A stretch of DNA of 64,000 nucleotides from Arctopsyche grandis (Eukaryota > Arthropoda > Insecta > Trichoptera > Hydropsychidae): positions 29,078,001 through 29,142,000 of the forward strand of contig NC_135365.1 of the NCBI RefSeq assembly GCF_051622035.1. The letters are read 5' to 3'. Below, one piece after another: positions 22,116-34,829 of the stretch (its first letter is position 1; every line of letters begins with the position of its first letter). Both the position numbers and the translations under genes were made by a program. The notes under the pieces are model-generated. The model was not told the origin of the DNA and searched no databases. It saw only the letters and a program-made list of their open reading frames with translations.

Positions 22116-22964
22116 TATATACAAGTTGCAATTCGTAGATGGCTGGTGTGCAATGTTGTAGCAGTAGTGGGGGGCGCTACTCAAGCGAGTACACCGCGCG
22201 TGGGTTCATCGACATGACAATACAATACGTACATACATATGTACTTATAATGTCATATCATTGGATATGGCATTTTAATATGCTCATCGATACACTTGCC
22301 ATATTCGTCGACGACATTCCGCAATCTGGTATGGTATAACGGTTTGCCAATACCGTAACCGCGCCACACACTATCGGAAAAACCATTTTTCCGGCGGTCG
22401 GGTCGTTTAATATCCTTATCTTAGCATTCTGCGCACCGTCCCCCAACCCGAAAAGGACAATGTGTAAAAAATAAGAAAAAAGTTTCAGCACGCCACTGAA
22501 AGACGGGAGAAATTAATTTCACAGCGTGTGGATCGTAAAAACTGCGGGTTAAAGCAAGCGAACGTGTCGACGTACATTTCGTACAATCTTCTTCGTTTTC
22601 ACTTTCCACGTCTATGAATGCTTCATAAAAGTGAACTAACACCTCGTCGAAAACGTGCTGATATTATTAAGTGATATTTCGTTCTTCCACGCTACAATTT
22701 TGTATATACATTAATTGTTATGATAATTTCATTACTCGATGCTCAAACTTTTTTTTATTTCCCCTATTTGTGGACAAAAATTCTAATAAAATGGTCTCGT
22801 TTTTGATAAAATTCATTTAATGGGCGAAATTACCCAATTTGACTACTATATAAACTTGTCAACGAACAAAATACTACTTCAAAATACAACTCAGCGCACG
22901 TCAACTCAGCGCCAACCTTTCAGCGCAGAAAATTCGGCGCACGGATAAATAAAACCGTGCTCCA
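22116..22964. other. Unique region
   Basis: GC-richer to about 22660, then AT-rich. A minus-strand frame at 22258-22491 was inspected and shows no recognisable domain. Nothing else was identified. Confidence 0.4.
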
Positions 22965-23460
22965 CTAATACGAGTTTTTAGCTCGCAATTTTACCGATCG
23001 AAAATTCAGCACACTTCCAATTAACCCTTTAAACAAAAATAAAAAATAGTGTGGCCACAACACTATCCCAATAAACATGTTTCAATAGAAAATATTCAAT
23101 ATAAAATAGTATTAACAGTGGGAAAAATTCCCAAGTGAAAATACGTACTTTTGACTTTTGATTTGAACTGGACGACTACTTGGAAAGATTTGAAATCTGA
23201 AAAGTACTACAAATGAAAGATAAAATACCCAACTATAGATTCCAATATTCCATTTTGAACAGAAAATTGACGGATTTTAAGACATCGACCGAACAACACC
23301 AAGATATAGAAAAATCGCGCGATTTAAAAAAAAAATATCTCCGAATCTCGAGCAAATCAACATTTTTATTACCAGATTCGTATTCATTGGGCATAGATCT
23401 ATAAGAAAAGTCATATCTCGTGTCTGAACCAAAAAAATGTCGTCATTTGTCAAACAGTGT
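22965..23460 (+). repeat. Interspersed repeat family E, copy 1
   Basis: About 490 bp that align with 34315-34829 and 48020-48500 in the same orientation. Shared stretches include TTAGCTCGCAATTTTACCGA, AATAAACATGTTTCAATAGA, AAGACATCGACCGAACAACA and GGGCATAGATCTATAAGAAA. No terminal inverted repeat, tRNA head, A tail or coding frame is visible. The other two copies extend further upstream. Confidence 0.8.
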
Positions 23461-23574
23461 AATTACTCTATTGAAATTGTCGACTACATCTACTTAATAA
23501 TTTTATAAAATGCGATTGAATTTATCTAATAATCTTCATGCGTTTATGATTTTCTCACTGGGGTGCATGAAATA

Positions 23575-24012
23575 TTACGCAAGCAGGGTTTCTAAACTAA
23601 GCCTGCAAAAATTTATTCTTCAGCAGCGTTTCTAAAGTAAGGTCGCTAAAATTTATTCCTAAGCAGCGTTTCTAAACCAGGCAGTTAATTTTTTTTAATA
23701 GCTATTTACGTATTAGCTTTTAATTATCCAAAATCTTACGTATGCAGGGTTTCTAAACCAAGGTTCGTTAATCGTCATTATGGGCTTTGTTTTTGATAAA
23801 AAATTAGAGAATCTTTTGTTTTTGATTTTTTCAAGTTAAATACGTGAATACAGACATACACGCGTACATGTTTGATATGAATAGAAGAACCGATGATGAC
23901 GGGTTTGCAAACCTTGGTTTAGAAACCGTTTTTTTGCTGTCTATCCCGGTGTGGAAACTCTTCTTAAGAAATATTTTTTGCGGACCCTAGTTTAGAAACT
24001 CTTAATACGTAA
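23575..24012. mobile_element. Small DNA element with long imperfect terminal inverted repeats
   Basis: The left end TTACGCAAGCAGGGTTTCTA continues AACTAAGCCTGCAAAAATTT. It is matched in reverse complement at the right end by TTACGTATTAAGAGTTTCTA then AACTAGGGTCCGCAAAAAAT. Inside are two further copies of the TTTCTAAA motif spaced 43 bp (23591, 23634) and an inner palindromic pair, GGTTTCTAAACCAAGGTT (about 23748-23765) and its exact complement (about 23911-23928). No transposase is encoded. The target duplication is unclear. Confidence 0.65.
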
Positions 24013-25503
24013 AATTATTTAATTAATCGTTTTCTCTAGGGAGCACGTTGTAAGAAAATGTATTTTATGAAGAATACTATATATATGTACAGGAAAATGT
24101 GTTATAGGAGGTATTATTATATGTACAATTAATAATTCAGTTAATAAAATATTGAAGAAAAACGATGGGGTCATATATATATTCTTATATATATATATAA
24201 ACGAGTATATTTTTCTTACAAATCTTATAAAAAAAATGATGCTATCTATGGACAGAGAAGTTGAGTGACGAAGGCATGACAGCTCAATTTTTTTGATGTT
24301 TGTTTTCTGTTTTGTTTGGCATATATAAATTATTAGAACCAAATAACAAGAAAGAAATAAACACACATAAAGCAATATTAATGTAGTCAATATATCTGCT
24401 TAATTATAAAGTACAAAAATATATGAATATTTTAATTTATTGTGTATTAATGACATGTTTGTGTTCAGTATATGCTCAGGCTGATATGCCGTATGTAACA
24501 ATATTTTAAATTCAATATTGGTCTCATTAAGATATCCCTACCACGTGTCCCATCCCATTAGATTCTCAACGTATTAGACTAAGTCCCATACTATACTTTA
24601 CCATGCGTATAATCTGTAGATGTATTATAATTAAATAAATTTAATCAAAATGTATTAATCGCCACAGTTTTGATTTAAATTTATGAGCAGGCTTGAATGG
24701 AGAGCACTTTCCGGTGAAGTTTTGAAGTCAAGAAATTTTCTAGGAATTTCATCATCCATTGATCCGGAAACAATGGATATGGCAGGGGTATTGAACGAAA
24801 CTGTGCAAAGGTTCAAAGGATCTAATACCATTCTTCGGACAAAAGCTTAAAACTTTCGTCAAAAGATCGTCAAAGCTGGAGGAAAATGATTTTTTCCATG
24901 CACACTGAATTGATAACGTTTCGCTGAACGTTATAAATGTTATTACTTTTTGCATATTTAAATGGGGAAAATTCAGGATAGCGATCTGTATTCATCGTAC
25001 GTTGCCCGAAAAGCCTTCGGAATTATTTATTCCACTTTTGTTGTGTCTTATTAAAAGTTATGTAGTACACTCGAAAAATACGAAAACGTCCCAAGCAATA
25101 CACTTTCCATCTACATTTTCTTTGTTGTACATTTTCTTTATCGTTCTTATAGGTCTGTTGAGTGGAACATTGTCCACGTTTATGTCAAAGTATCTATTAT
25201 ATTATGAACAAAAAAAATTGCTGAAGACGTGTAACATTAATTGGATTGTGTTTAACAATTGGACGATCCATTTGAAACATATTTCGTGTTGAATTAACCG
25301 TTTGAATTACTTACATTGTAGGTAATTAAATATATTGTGTTTTTTATTAATCAAACCATATTGAAATTTTCCGATTTCCACTGGGAATTTTTCAGTCTAC
25401 GCTTTTTCCGTTTTCTAAAAAGCAGGATGTTTGTGAATTAATCATCATTGTGAAATATTAAGCAAAGATATGGATTAAGGTAAATACAACACAAAGCGCG
25501 CTC
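24013..25503. other. Unique AT-rich region
   Basis: Small frames at 24019-24390 (minus), 24752-24955 (minus) and 25002-25292 (plus) have no recognised motif or supporting signals. Nothing else was identified. Confidence 0.4.
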
Positions 25504-25583
25504 GGAGACACAAGGTGCGCACCGACGTACATCAATTGTGAAACTTATGTCGTTGTATTTGTCGGTGCGCGTCTTGTATTTCC
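25504..25583. other. Hairpin with 23-bp arms
   Basis: The arm at 25504-25526 (GGAGACACAAGGTGCGCACC then GAC) pairs with 25561-25583. There are 19 Watson-Crick pairs, three G-T pairs and one mismatch, around a 34-nt loop. The arms are GC-rich in AT-rich surroundings. Confidence 0.6.
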
Positions 25584-25649
25584 ATGCTGATCTTATGTGT
25601 ATGTGCACGTCTTATGTCTTAATTTGGGGCAGTTAAGTTAAAATTAATA

Positions 25650-25800
25650 CTTTATTTTATCTTAAGTTTAAGTTTGGCTTATTACAGGAGTACCTAATGC
25701 GCCACAATGGTTGAAAAAATACAGATATACGAGAAAAATAAAAATATACACAGACAAAAAATACATTTATACACACACAATCATAAAAAAATAGCATTAT
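25650..25800 (-). mobile_element. LINE 3' end fragment
   Basis: Carries half of the LINE stem-loop (minus sense: CCATTGTGGCGCATTAGG then TACTCCTGTAATAAGCC) and a short piece of 3' UTR. It is the first of three LINE 3' ends in a row in the same orientation. Confidence 0.7.
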
Positions 25801-26060
25801 AATAATATTATTCATTTATAGTTTTGGACCATTGTGGCATTATAGGAAGAATCTAATGCACCACAATGGCCTACATTTGAAAAAGAGAAGAACATAAAAA
25901 TAAAATACGGTAACATGCATAAAATAAAAAAGAAAAAAGCAAAAGCAGAAAAAGATGATAAAAAAAAAATTAACGAAAAATGACAAACGAAAAAATCAAA
26001 TAAAAGAATAAATAAAATCCTATTCTTAGTTTCATATTGAATATAAAGTGAGTATAATAT
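25801..26060 (-). mobile_element. LINE 3' end fragment
   Basis: Stem-loop at about 25829-25869 (CCATTGTGGC / ACCACAATGG) followed, in minus sense upstream, by the A/T-rich 3' UTR seen in the LINE copy at 17629. No coding part. Confidence 0.75.
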
Positions 26061-26850
26061 TTATTTAAACATTAGTTTGGACCATTGTGGCATTACAGGA
26101 AGAACCAAATGCGCCACAATGACCTCCAGAGAAAATAAGAGAGAAAAATAAAAATCATAATAATAATAGTAAAAATTCATAGATTAAAAATAAATAAAAG
26201 ATAAAAGCAGAAAAATACTATAAAAAAATAGAAAAATAGTATATAAAAATGTATATAAGGAAAAAAATAGATAATAGCAGATAAAGTAAAAATACCATAT
26301 AATAAAATAACCATATAATAAAAAAACGTCTTGTACCAATATACAAGAACCAGCCGCAAATACAAATCATCCCTGTGACTCCCAAATGGAAGAGAGAATA
26401 TAAAAATTCCACTCACACATCACATTCAATTATGAAAAATAATGATGAGCGCAGGCTACCAGACAAATAGGTTAAGATAATTTCCGATAACCTACGCTCA
26501 CTTAGATGGAAAATATCACATTCAAGCGCAGGAATAACGATTTCATTGAGAAGTCGGATAGCTCTTGGAATAGGAGCCATTCGATAAAGAGCTATACGAG
26601 CAGGAGATACAACCAGAAAATGATCCAAAAAGTCCCAAATGCTCCAGCAACGACGGGCATGATGTATTAACACGTACATACATATAAGCTGGAAAACGAG
26701 ACGAATTAATGAGAAGTCCCTCCGAAGTTCAAGGGAATTATACCCAAGCATACGTAAAAGGAAAGGAGTGGGGTAATATGGATAATACCCACAATCTTTC
26801 CTATATAGGAAACGAAGAAATGCTTTTTGGACTTTCTCAATCAATTAACT
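26061..26850 (-). mobile_element. 5'-truncated LINE, copy 2
   Basis: Same family as 17629-18735. In minus sense: truncated RT C-terminus (26850-26413), 3' UTR with CATTTGGGAGTCACAGGGATG (also at 32330 on the plus strand), stem-loop at about 26082-26122, and a TAAATAAATATT-type tail. Confidence 0.85.
26413..26850 (-). pseudogene. LINE reverse transcriptase, C-terminal remnant
   Basis: A 143-residue frame starting in the EKVQKAFLRFLYRKDCGYYP motif, followed by LGYNSLELRRDFSLIRLVFQ, PARIALYRMAPIPRAIRLLN and the terminal LSGSLRSSLFFIIECDV. It shows the native end of the protein. The stop is shared in position with the homologous but frameshifted region at 18.0 kb. All catalytic motifs are missing because of truncation. 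Confidence 0.8.
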
Positions 26851-28106
26851 AATCAATTAATTAATGAAGAGGCATATGTTTTTATTATAATTTTTATCAG
26901 CTCTAAGTTGGATTATTTTAGCATTGACTAAGTCTGGATTATTTGTTATTAAAAATATATCTATACAGGTATGTTAGGTTTCAAGCCACAAATGGTATCA
27001 AAATAAAGAAAAATGTGTGTTTGAGGCCATGTGAACAAGTGATACAAGTGAATCTTCCGAGCTAAAATTAACTTTATACCAATAATTAACATTTTGCCTT
27101 TTGAAAATGTCTCCCATGGGCATTCAATGCTGAATTGACAAGATAATACTAAAAAAAAAGGATGGATAGATGTGTGAAATCACCAACTTTGTGTGAAACG
27201 TGACTAGACAGGGGTGCAAGGGGTGGCACAACCAGATTTGTTAAAAAAAAAAACCAGTGGGAATTTTTTGTTACCAATAACGGTCTTGGGCCCAATAGAC
27301 GTTTTCACTAAAAAAAAGTCTCTATTGATTACATATATCTTGAAAAAGTTATAGAATGCACAAAGTTAAATATGGTATTCGTGTTCAATGGATCGAATTA
27401 GTGAAGATTATTGGGTTTAAAAGTTTCTTCTTTGCACGATGGCGTTCCTTCGCTCGGAAACATTTCGTCCTTAAAGGACTTCAATTAAGTAGGTACGTGT
27501 ATATCGAGCCGTCCCAAAGTGATTAAACTAATCTCGTGATTACGGTCGAAACGTTTAACGATCGCTGGATTCTTTTTCATTGTGAAATTTTGCGGAAGAC
27601 ATTATTGTTCAAAATGCTGAACGATTTATCCCTAATTGAGTGAAATCGGGCCTATTAACTTTTTAATTGATATTGATTATATTATGATAGATTATACATC
27701 TGTTTTTGAAGTGTATTTATAAGCTATACATTTTCATAATGTACTGTTTATTGATATCTTGATTACAAAGTTTAAAATATACGAATATTATATTATACTT
27801 ATGTATATATTGTATGCCGGGTGACCTCAAGAGTCACATTTAGGTCAAAACAGGATTAGCGTAAATTTCAAGTATCTACATGATCATTTATTAAATTACA
27901 AGTCAATTAATACCGCCTCTAAAATTTGTAGATCTTATTGAAGAGTAAAGGTCTATTCATACTAGCCAGCTTTGTAAGGCAGAAGCCAAGCACAGCAGTG
28001 CCCGGAAAATATTCATACTATGCAGAAACGAGTGTATGTACATTCAGACAAGTTTTGGCCGAAGGAAAAATCGGCTTACATATACATACATTACCTATAC
28101 ATACAT
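26851..28106. other. Unique AT-rich region
   Basis: A more CpG-containing stretch lies at 27430-27600. No gene or repeat family was recognised. Confidence 0.45.
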
Positions 28107-28344
28107 TAGCCAGCAGCATAGAGAGGCTCCGGGTTCGATCCCATGAGCTGACCTCAATTGAAAAGAATTTTTCTGAATACATATGTAGTGCTGCTGGTCA
28201 TACTTGGATATTTGTGACTCCAGGTCAATAGCTTCCTATCAGAGTTTGCCAATTTTCTCTGATTTCATTGTTGAAATGGTTTCCGTTTGAAAATTGGCTA
28301 AAAATTCTTCCTACCTACAATGTCATCACTATTAGAGTATGAAA
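28107..28344 (+). repeat. 3'-truncated SINE
   Basis: Complete start (TAGCCAGCAGCATAGAGAGG, with part of the head deleted), box B GGGTTCGATCCC, and body to GTCATCACTATTAGAGTATG. The 3' stem-loop is absent. Confidence 0.8.
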
Positions 28345-29607
28345 AATGATTTTCATTAAGGGTAAGCAAATTATTTAAAGCGAATTTTTAAAATACGGTC
28401 AGTATTAAAATATCAAATTATACTATACCTAGCCTCGATGAAAGTATGTATAAACATACTTATAATATTATCGTTAATTAATTTCAACATCAAGTTGTGA
28501 TGTAGATATTATTAATTACTTGAAAAGTTTCATAATTTATGCTACATTGAATATTTCAAATTTATTTCGTTGCGAAACAAATTTATTTTCAATTAAAATA
28601 CTTGTATTACCTTGGAGAGTTTAATTTCAAATATATCTACGTATATGTAATATTAATGATTAAATTAATAAAAGTATTTTTAATTTCGCATTGGTTAAAT
28701 TTTAATATGTTTCTTTTCGTACATGATATAAAATAAAATTTGAATAAAAGGAAAATATAATAAGAAATTTTTATTACATTTCTTTGAAAATTTAAATTGA
28801 AAACAATTTTTACTCACAATATTGAATGTATAAAACACATTTTTTTTTCATGTCATCCTTTTTGTTCAATTAAGAAATATAACAGGTAAATAAAATTTTC
28901 ACCCGCTTTATTTAGAATCTCTCTTGCTTACCAATATAAAATGGTAATTTTAATTGTGCGAGAAATCCAACCTTTTATTACAAAAATGATATTTCGTTTA
29001 GGTCTAACGATATTTTTTAGTATTCTACGTTACATAAAACCGTTATATTACATGCACACACATATACACAATTGTGAAAATTATGAAGGATGTGTGGGTC
29101 TGTATGTGTGTATGGAACATATCTTAACAAAAGCCTTTGTGGCGAACAATCCCTGTATCGATTGTTCGTAGCATCTGTTGCTGAAACGTAAAGATAAGTT
29201 GCCGTCATAAAAGTCAACTTTGTCGTTGCTTTTTGCCATGGTCGAATTTTCGGAAATGAATGTCGACAGAAAATAGGGAAAATTCGTGGAAAAACAGCCG
29301 GTTTCGATATTATGTAATCGACGATCTCCCATCCCGCGCCTGTTATCAAACGGCCTTTTATATTTATTATAAAGACATTTTTTCCTGATTTTCTTATACT
29401 CACATATATTAATCTAGATTATTATATAATACTAGACTATTATATTATTTACCCCGAATTGGGAGTTTGAAAGTTGAAAATAAATATAACTTTTGAACAA
29501 AAACGTATCATGAGCTAGTAAATCAAATTTGGTGGACCAATATAATAATTTTCGAAGATTTTTATGGACCAATTAGACATACAAATATTCATCTTTATAC
29601 ATACATA
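28345..29607. other. AT-rich region without recognised gene
   Basis: Overlapping small frames at 28941-29171 (plus) and 29017-29403 (minus) occupy a GC-richer stretch but have no recognised motif. Confidence 0.4.
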
Positions 29608-29981
29608 TGTTGCGTAGAGGTGGGATCTAAGTAAAAGGCCAAAGTCGTGTCACAACATTTATTGATGATAAAGGAGATACACGCACCGCCAGTGCTCCGT
29701 CCAGAATGCCTTGATATGGTCTAAGTACCTCCTTATAAAGAACAGGTCGTTCAGAGCATCTTCGACGTCCGGTTACTTCTCTATTGTTTAGTCACGTACT
29801 CAGATATGCAGTCCCATGCTATCGCGTTGTTAGTTCTAAGAACTCTACGCGAAAGCGACCAAGTGCCGTTACCCCCACTAAATGCATTCGGGGGTCTTTC
29901 ATTGTTAGCCGACTTGCACTTAAGCCTGGAGATAATCCTCGAAACCAATTATAACGGTGGCTCCTTTTATCATACGCTACA
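29608..29981 (+). mobile_element. Orphan (solo) LTR, family 1, 374 bp
   Basis: Begins TGTTGCGTAGAGGTGGG and ends CATACGCTACA, flanked by CATA on both sides (29604-29607 and 29982-29985). Contains TTATAAAGAACAGGTCG, a TATA-like signal, and the GGAGATAATCCTCGAAACCA segment shared with 42105. It keeps the TG...CA ends best of the three copies. Confidence 0.78.
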
Positions 29982-29985
29982 CATA

Positions 29986-32274
29986 TAAAGGTCTATTCAA
30001 AGAATACAAATCTGCAAGCACGGACTGTATAGTTTGGTACATCCTATATGCACTAGGGATTGCAATTATCCTAATTATATAATTCAACCGGAAGTACCGA
30101 TACCGGCAATATCGTTATTTGACCAAAAATGAGCTTTTAGTAATACCGATATTAAAAAAAGAAATACCGATATTATCGACTTTTTTCAAATTCGTACTTT
30201 TTACAAATTCTGCATGGCTAAAATCTACGAAAACGACAGATGCGTATATATTTTGCATATATTAACCGAGTTATTATTTTATAAATTAAAATTGTTTAAA
30301 TTTTTACTCTTTTCCGATACATATCGTTAAATACATACAATGTTCGGCAATACTTTCGGTTGTAAAAAAAGCTAAAAATCACACAAAAAAAAATATTTCT
30401 ACGAAACATTATAATCCTTTATACCTGGGACGTACCTACTTTACTGTTTTGTACCCGAATATCCTGATTTGAATGTTGTTTGTGATGCGCATATCCTGTA
30501 TTTGAATGCGTGAATGCGCATGCGCGAATGGAGTATGAATATGTCCATATAGAATGTACCAAAGAAAACTGTCCGTACTTGCACGTTTGGTGCAGTTGCC
30601 GGTTCGTGCTGGATATACATATGTATATGAATAGACATTAATACATATGTATACAATTCAATTTCAATATCCTTTAGTTTCAGCCTATAATTCAGCCTAG
30701 ACTTCTAATATTCGTATGTTTAAATTTATATAAACCTTCAGACACACATAATTGTACACGGTACGTGTTTTTTTTAAGATAGTTTTGCATATGCTGACAA
30801 AAAACGCTGTGCCGTGGCGATCTTCCCAAAATTCACCCCGTTTTCGGTGATATTGAAAATTAATGTTATTATAAGTACATTTATTATATAATATTTATAT
30901 TATATTATATTGCACTATTCTCCCTATCATCCGGAATAAAAAAGTTTATTTTATTATTTTATTGTCATTGAAAATGGTGATTCCAATATTTGAAGAAATG
31001 TAGTAGAAACTTGTCAAAATAATAAGATGGTTCGAAATAGCAAACGCCCTTCTAACAACTAGAAACCACGAGCCCGTGCATGCCGTACGATTCAGTGTGT
31101 TTTGCGCCTTAAAACTTAAAACAATAGAGGGTAAGTTTTGATATGAAAAACTAATAATTATATGCATACATATTATATATATGTACATATAAATGGATGT
31201 ATTCATTATGTTTTATAATTTATTATATGTATGTATATATAATCTGGTCTCACAAAAACTTGTTAATTTTTAAAATATGCTATAATGAACCATCTTTTTT
31301 TCATAATTGGAAAAACAATATTTTTCCAAGGTTACTCAATAAAATAAAACTTTATTTTGTGTGAATATAAATTAAAAATTGGAATCATTTATTTATTGAG
31401 AAGTCAGTTTACATATTTGATTTCCATCATAAATAAAATTTATCGAACTGAAATGTTTCTACATTTATGTACATATGTACGTATATCTACATATTTCAAA
31501 TAAAAAATCACACCGATGCGTATCACTTTTACTTCACCTTAAATTTTTTTGTCAAAAAAAAAAAGCATTTTTGTTACGTACAAACCTTCATAATCGCATG
31601 CCGTGTGTAACCGAAATCCCCTAGAGATGTACAAAATTTTCCCAGCTCATTTTCAGCCCGTGAAATAAAAGGAAAAAGGGATTTTCCAACAGGAAAAATC
31701 TTACTCCTTTTCCCCTCTTCCACATCAGTTTCTTTTGTTTGTTTAGATATTTTCCCCGCGTCGTTTTCCGCACGACCACAAATTTTCAGTTCATAACAGC
31801 CACCGATTGCGGGCAGCGCCTGGCACTTTCGCTCATCCGAAAAACCCATTCGAGCCATATTATTTACGTCCCCTCTCATTACAACAGCGATTCCCAACCG
31901 GGAATTACCAACCTTTCATTGATTATATTCATCTATGCATTTTGTCAAATAATGCATGGAACGGTTTTTTAAATCCATAATATTCTTATGCTAAACCAAA
32001 AAAGCGAGCTAAATGATTAGAAACAAACAAAAAACTGGTGAATAAAGTAGCATGACACTAAGAAAAGTATTCAAAATGGAAATTTTGACAAACTGTCGCC
32101 CATAGTATGAACATATGAAAACGTTATGTGACCATTTATTCATTATTTGTGGCTCGTATTTAAAATCCATCACAATACCTAATTCCAAAAACTGCTGCAG
32201 ATTGAGACTGTATTTGATTGTAAATAAATTCTCTTTAAAGTCGATGATTTAATGCATATTGTGTTTATCCTATA
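29986..32274. other. Unique AT-rich region
   Basis: Holds a 100-bp segment at about 30530-30615 (CATATAGAATGTACCAAAGA, CTGTCCGTA, TTGCCGG) repeated at 56535-56590, and a GC-richer block at 31590-31920 with unremarkable small frames on both strands. No gene was identified. Confidence 0.4.
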
Positions 32275-32575
32275 TTATTTTCATCATTATTTTCATGTAT
32301 GAGTGAAATTTTGATTTTTTGATTTTGACTCTTCCATTTGGGCCTCATAGGGATGATTTGTATTTGCAGCTGATTCTTAAATATTGGTGCTGGCTATTAT
32401 CTGCTATTATTATAATGCTATTGTTTTTTTAAGATTATGTATAAATGTATTTTTGTTTGTGTATGTTTATATATTTTTAATTTCTCATTTCTGTGTATTT
32501 TTTTTCAACCATTGCGGTGCATTAGGGATTCCTGTAATGTCACAATGGTCTAAACTTAAATAAATAAAATATGTA
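32275..32575 (+). mobile_element. LINE 3' UTR fragment, copy 3
   Basis: Plus-strand counterpart of the 3' UTR at 26327-26395 (CTTCCATTTGGG, GGGATGATTTGTATTTGC). It ends with the stem-loop CCATTGCGGT / GTCACAATGG around GCATTAGGGATTCCTGTAAT (about 32512-32551) and an AAATAAATAAAAT tail. The stem has decayed. Confidence 0.8.
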
Positions 32576-32842
32576 CATAAACTCAAATCAGTATTTTACA
32601 CTTTTTAATATTTTGATCCAATTACAAAAAATCTGGTGTACCACAAAGATCAAATCTAGGACCGTTGATTTTCATCATATATTTTTAACATGTTTTTTCA
32701 CGGAAATTCTTTATAATAATTTATCAATTTCACTGTGGTGAATCAATGCGAAACAAATCGCCGATTATACAAAATAAATTCGATAATTTACTATAGTATT
32801 GTATGGAATTGAATTTTAGCTCATGGACGATATATCGTGCCG

Positions 32843-32845
<3 letters not shown>

Positions 32846-32899
<54 letters not shown>
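32846..32899. repeat. (AT)n microsatellite
   Basis: About 26 AT units, directly upstream of another LINE 3' tail. Ile-Tyr frames across it are artefacts. Confidence 0.95.
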
Positions 32900-32903
<4 letters not shown>

Positions 32904-33000
32904 TTTTATCATCTCTGTATTTCTTTGATCGTTGTGGCGTATTAGGAACTTCTGTAAAGCCACAATGTCCCAAACTTGAACTTAAAATAAATAAACAAAT
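32900..33000 (+). mobile_element. LINE 3' end fragment, copy 4
   Basis: Stem-loop GTTGTGGCGTATTAGGAAC then TTCTGTAAAGCCACAATG, followed by AAATAAATAAACAAA. No coding part. Confidence 0.75.
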
Positions 33001-33845
33001 ACCTGATGCGTATAGACATGGTGTTGTAATCATTGAGACTCTTTACAAGTATTTAAATCAAAATTTGTATCAAATATTCAAATAGGTATCAAATCTAATA
33101 CGATGAATACAATTTATGGATAGTCCACTGTACTAGATAACGCTTTTGTTTACATCGGCGCCATTTTGACTTTGACATTTCCTCTTTGCTATTTCAAACG
33201 ACAAGTTTAATCCGATAGCAATATAAGCAATCAAAACTTTTGCAAACTTGCCTATTCTAGTTTGATATGTATTTGGTAATCAACGTGCGACCAGATTTTC
33301 CGACAAGATATATGTATACATACATATATGTAATATAAACGGTAGGGTTCTTTCATTTTGACGAATTGTGGTGAAAAGGGAGACTAAGAGCTTTGGGGCG
33401 AATGCACTGTCAGAGTCACCATTTTTCATATTCCTCTCGACTTTGAACGTGGAATATAAAGAAAGGGTGATTCTTTGTCACAAAAATGACACTATGATAC
33501 GGTCTCGTATGAAAAACATTGTACGAAACAATGAGTACTAGTAATCGCTCGATCGCATGCTTAATTGATTTCGTACTTTTGATATTGTCTGCGATAGCGT
33601 TGTGTTGAATCTAGAATTTTCTTCGGATGTTTCGTTCGAGTTTATGAACCTTAATGAGGTATTCGCTGTGAAATTTTATCACCTTGGTGTGTTATTGCTG
33701 TTATATTATACACACATATGTATAGGTAAATAAAAGTAAAGGGAACTGAACAACACTAGAGCTTCAGTCAAAGTTCAAAGTAAATTTTAAGCATTGAAAT
33801 TTAAAACATTATTTTCAAAATATACATAGACGTTAAATTTAATAT
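33001..33845. other. Unique region
   Basis: Contains GGCGCCATTTTGAC near 33158, a Pho/YY1-like site seen in some promoters, but nothing else that supports a gene. Confidence 0.35.
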
Positions 33846-34165
33846 ACAACCAGTGTTGTACCCGAGGGCATATCATCGCATGGGTGTTGGCATATGAAGT
33901 TATTAAATAAAAATAAAAAAAATTAAAAGAAATATGTCGTTGGTCATGTGTTCGATCCCCACTTGGTCGAATTTTTTTCAAATACCTTTTTTAATGTATT
34001 TTAATATGAAAAAAGGTAAAAACTACCTACCTACATACATGTAAACAATATAAAATACCATTCGAAAAATTAATTAATTAAATAAATTTTCAATAGATGG
34101 CGGTAAATTCTCTGCCAAGAGGAAACATTGGTTTCTAATAGTATATATAGAAGTTTTTTCTTTTA
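33846..34165 (+). repeat. Interspersed repeat family F with tRNA-like box B
   Basis: TGTGTTCGATCCCCACTTGG at 33949-33968 looks like a box B. The following AAAACTACCTACCTACATAC and CAATAGATGGCGGTAAAT segments recur at 50415-50520. No full cloverleaf can be drawn, so a SINE-like repeat fits better than a tRNA gene. Confidence 0.45.
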
Positions 34166-34175
34166 TATATAATTA

Positions 34176-34829
34176 TATTGATAAATGGCTTACCTCGATA
34201 AAATAAACACATTTTTGTTATTAATCCACAAGAATAGTTTTTCATAGTGGAATTTTATTTAATTCTCATATAAAGACAATTTAATATATTATCCCTATTA
34301 ATTCAATTCAGATTCGTGTAAATACTAGTACGAGCTTTTAGCTCGAAATTTTACCGATTTCAAATTCAGCACACTTCCAATTAACCCTTTTAAACAAAAA
34401 CAAAAAATAGTGTGGCCAGAGCACTATCTCAATAAACATGTTTCAATAGAAAATACGCAATATAAATTAGTAATAACAGTGAGAAAAAATTTCATGTGAA
34501 AATACGGAATTTTTACATTTGATTTGAACTGGACGGCTACTTAGAGAAATTTGAAAGCTGAAAAGTACTACAAATGAAAGATAAAATACCCAACTTTGGA
34601 TTCCAATATTCATTTTGAACAGGAAATTGATATATTTTAAGACATTGACCGAACAACACCCAGATATAGAAAAATCGCGCGATTTAAAAAACACATATCT
34701 CCAAATCTCGAGCCAATCAACATCTTTTATTACCAGAGTCGTGTTTACTGGGCATAGATCTATAAGAAAAGTCATATCTCGTCTCCGAACCATTTTTCGG
34801 GTCGAAGCAATTTCAATTTAATAAAATAA
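34176..34829 (+). repeat. Interspersed repeat family E, copy 2
   Basis: Longer than copy 1. The upstream part (GGCTTACCTCGATAAAATAA, TATTAATCCACAAGAATAG) is shared with 47865. It ends near GTCATATCTCGTCTCCGAACC. It sits between family F and a SINE. Confidence 0.8.

Noticed and set aside
29017..29403. 128-codon minus-strand frame overlapped by a plus-strand frame
   Set aside because: No domain and no gene signals; mutual overlap suggests chance.
33949..33968. tRNA gene suggested by GTGTTCGATCCCC
   Set aside because: No acceptor stem, D arm or anticodon arm can be built around it; it belongs to a dispersed repeat with a tRNA-like box B. The same applies to the GGTTCGATCCC boxes of the SINEs.
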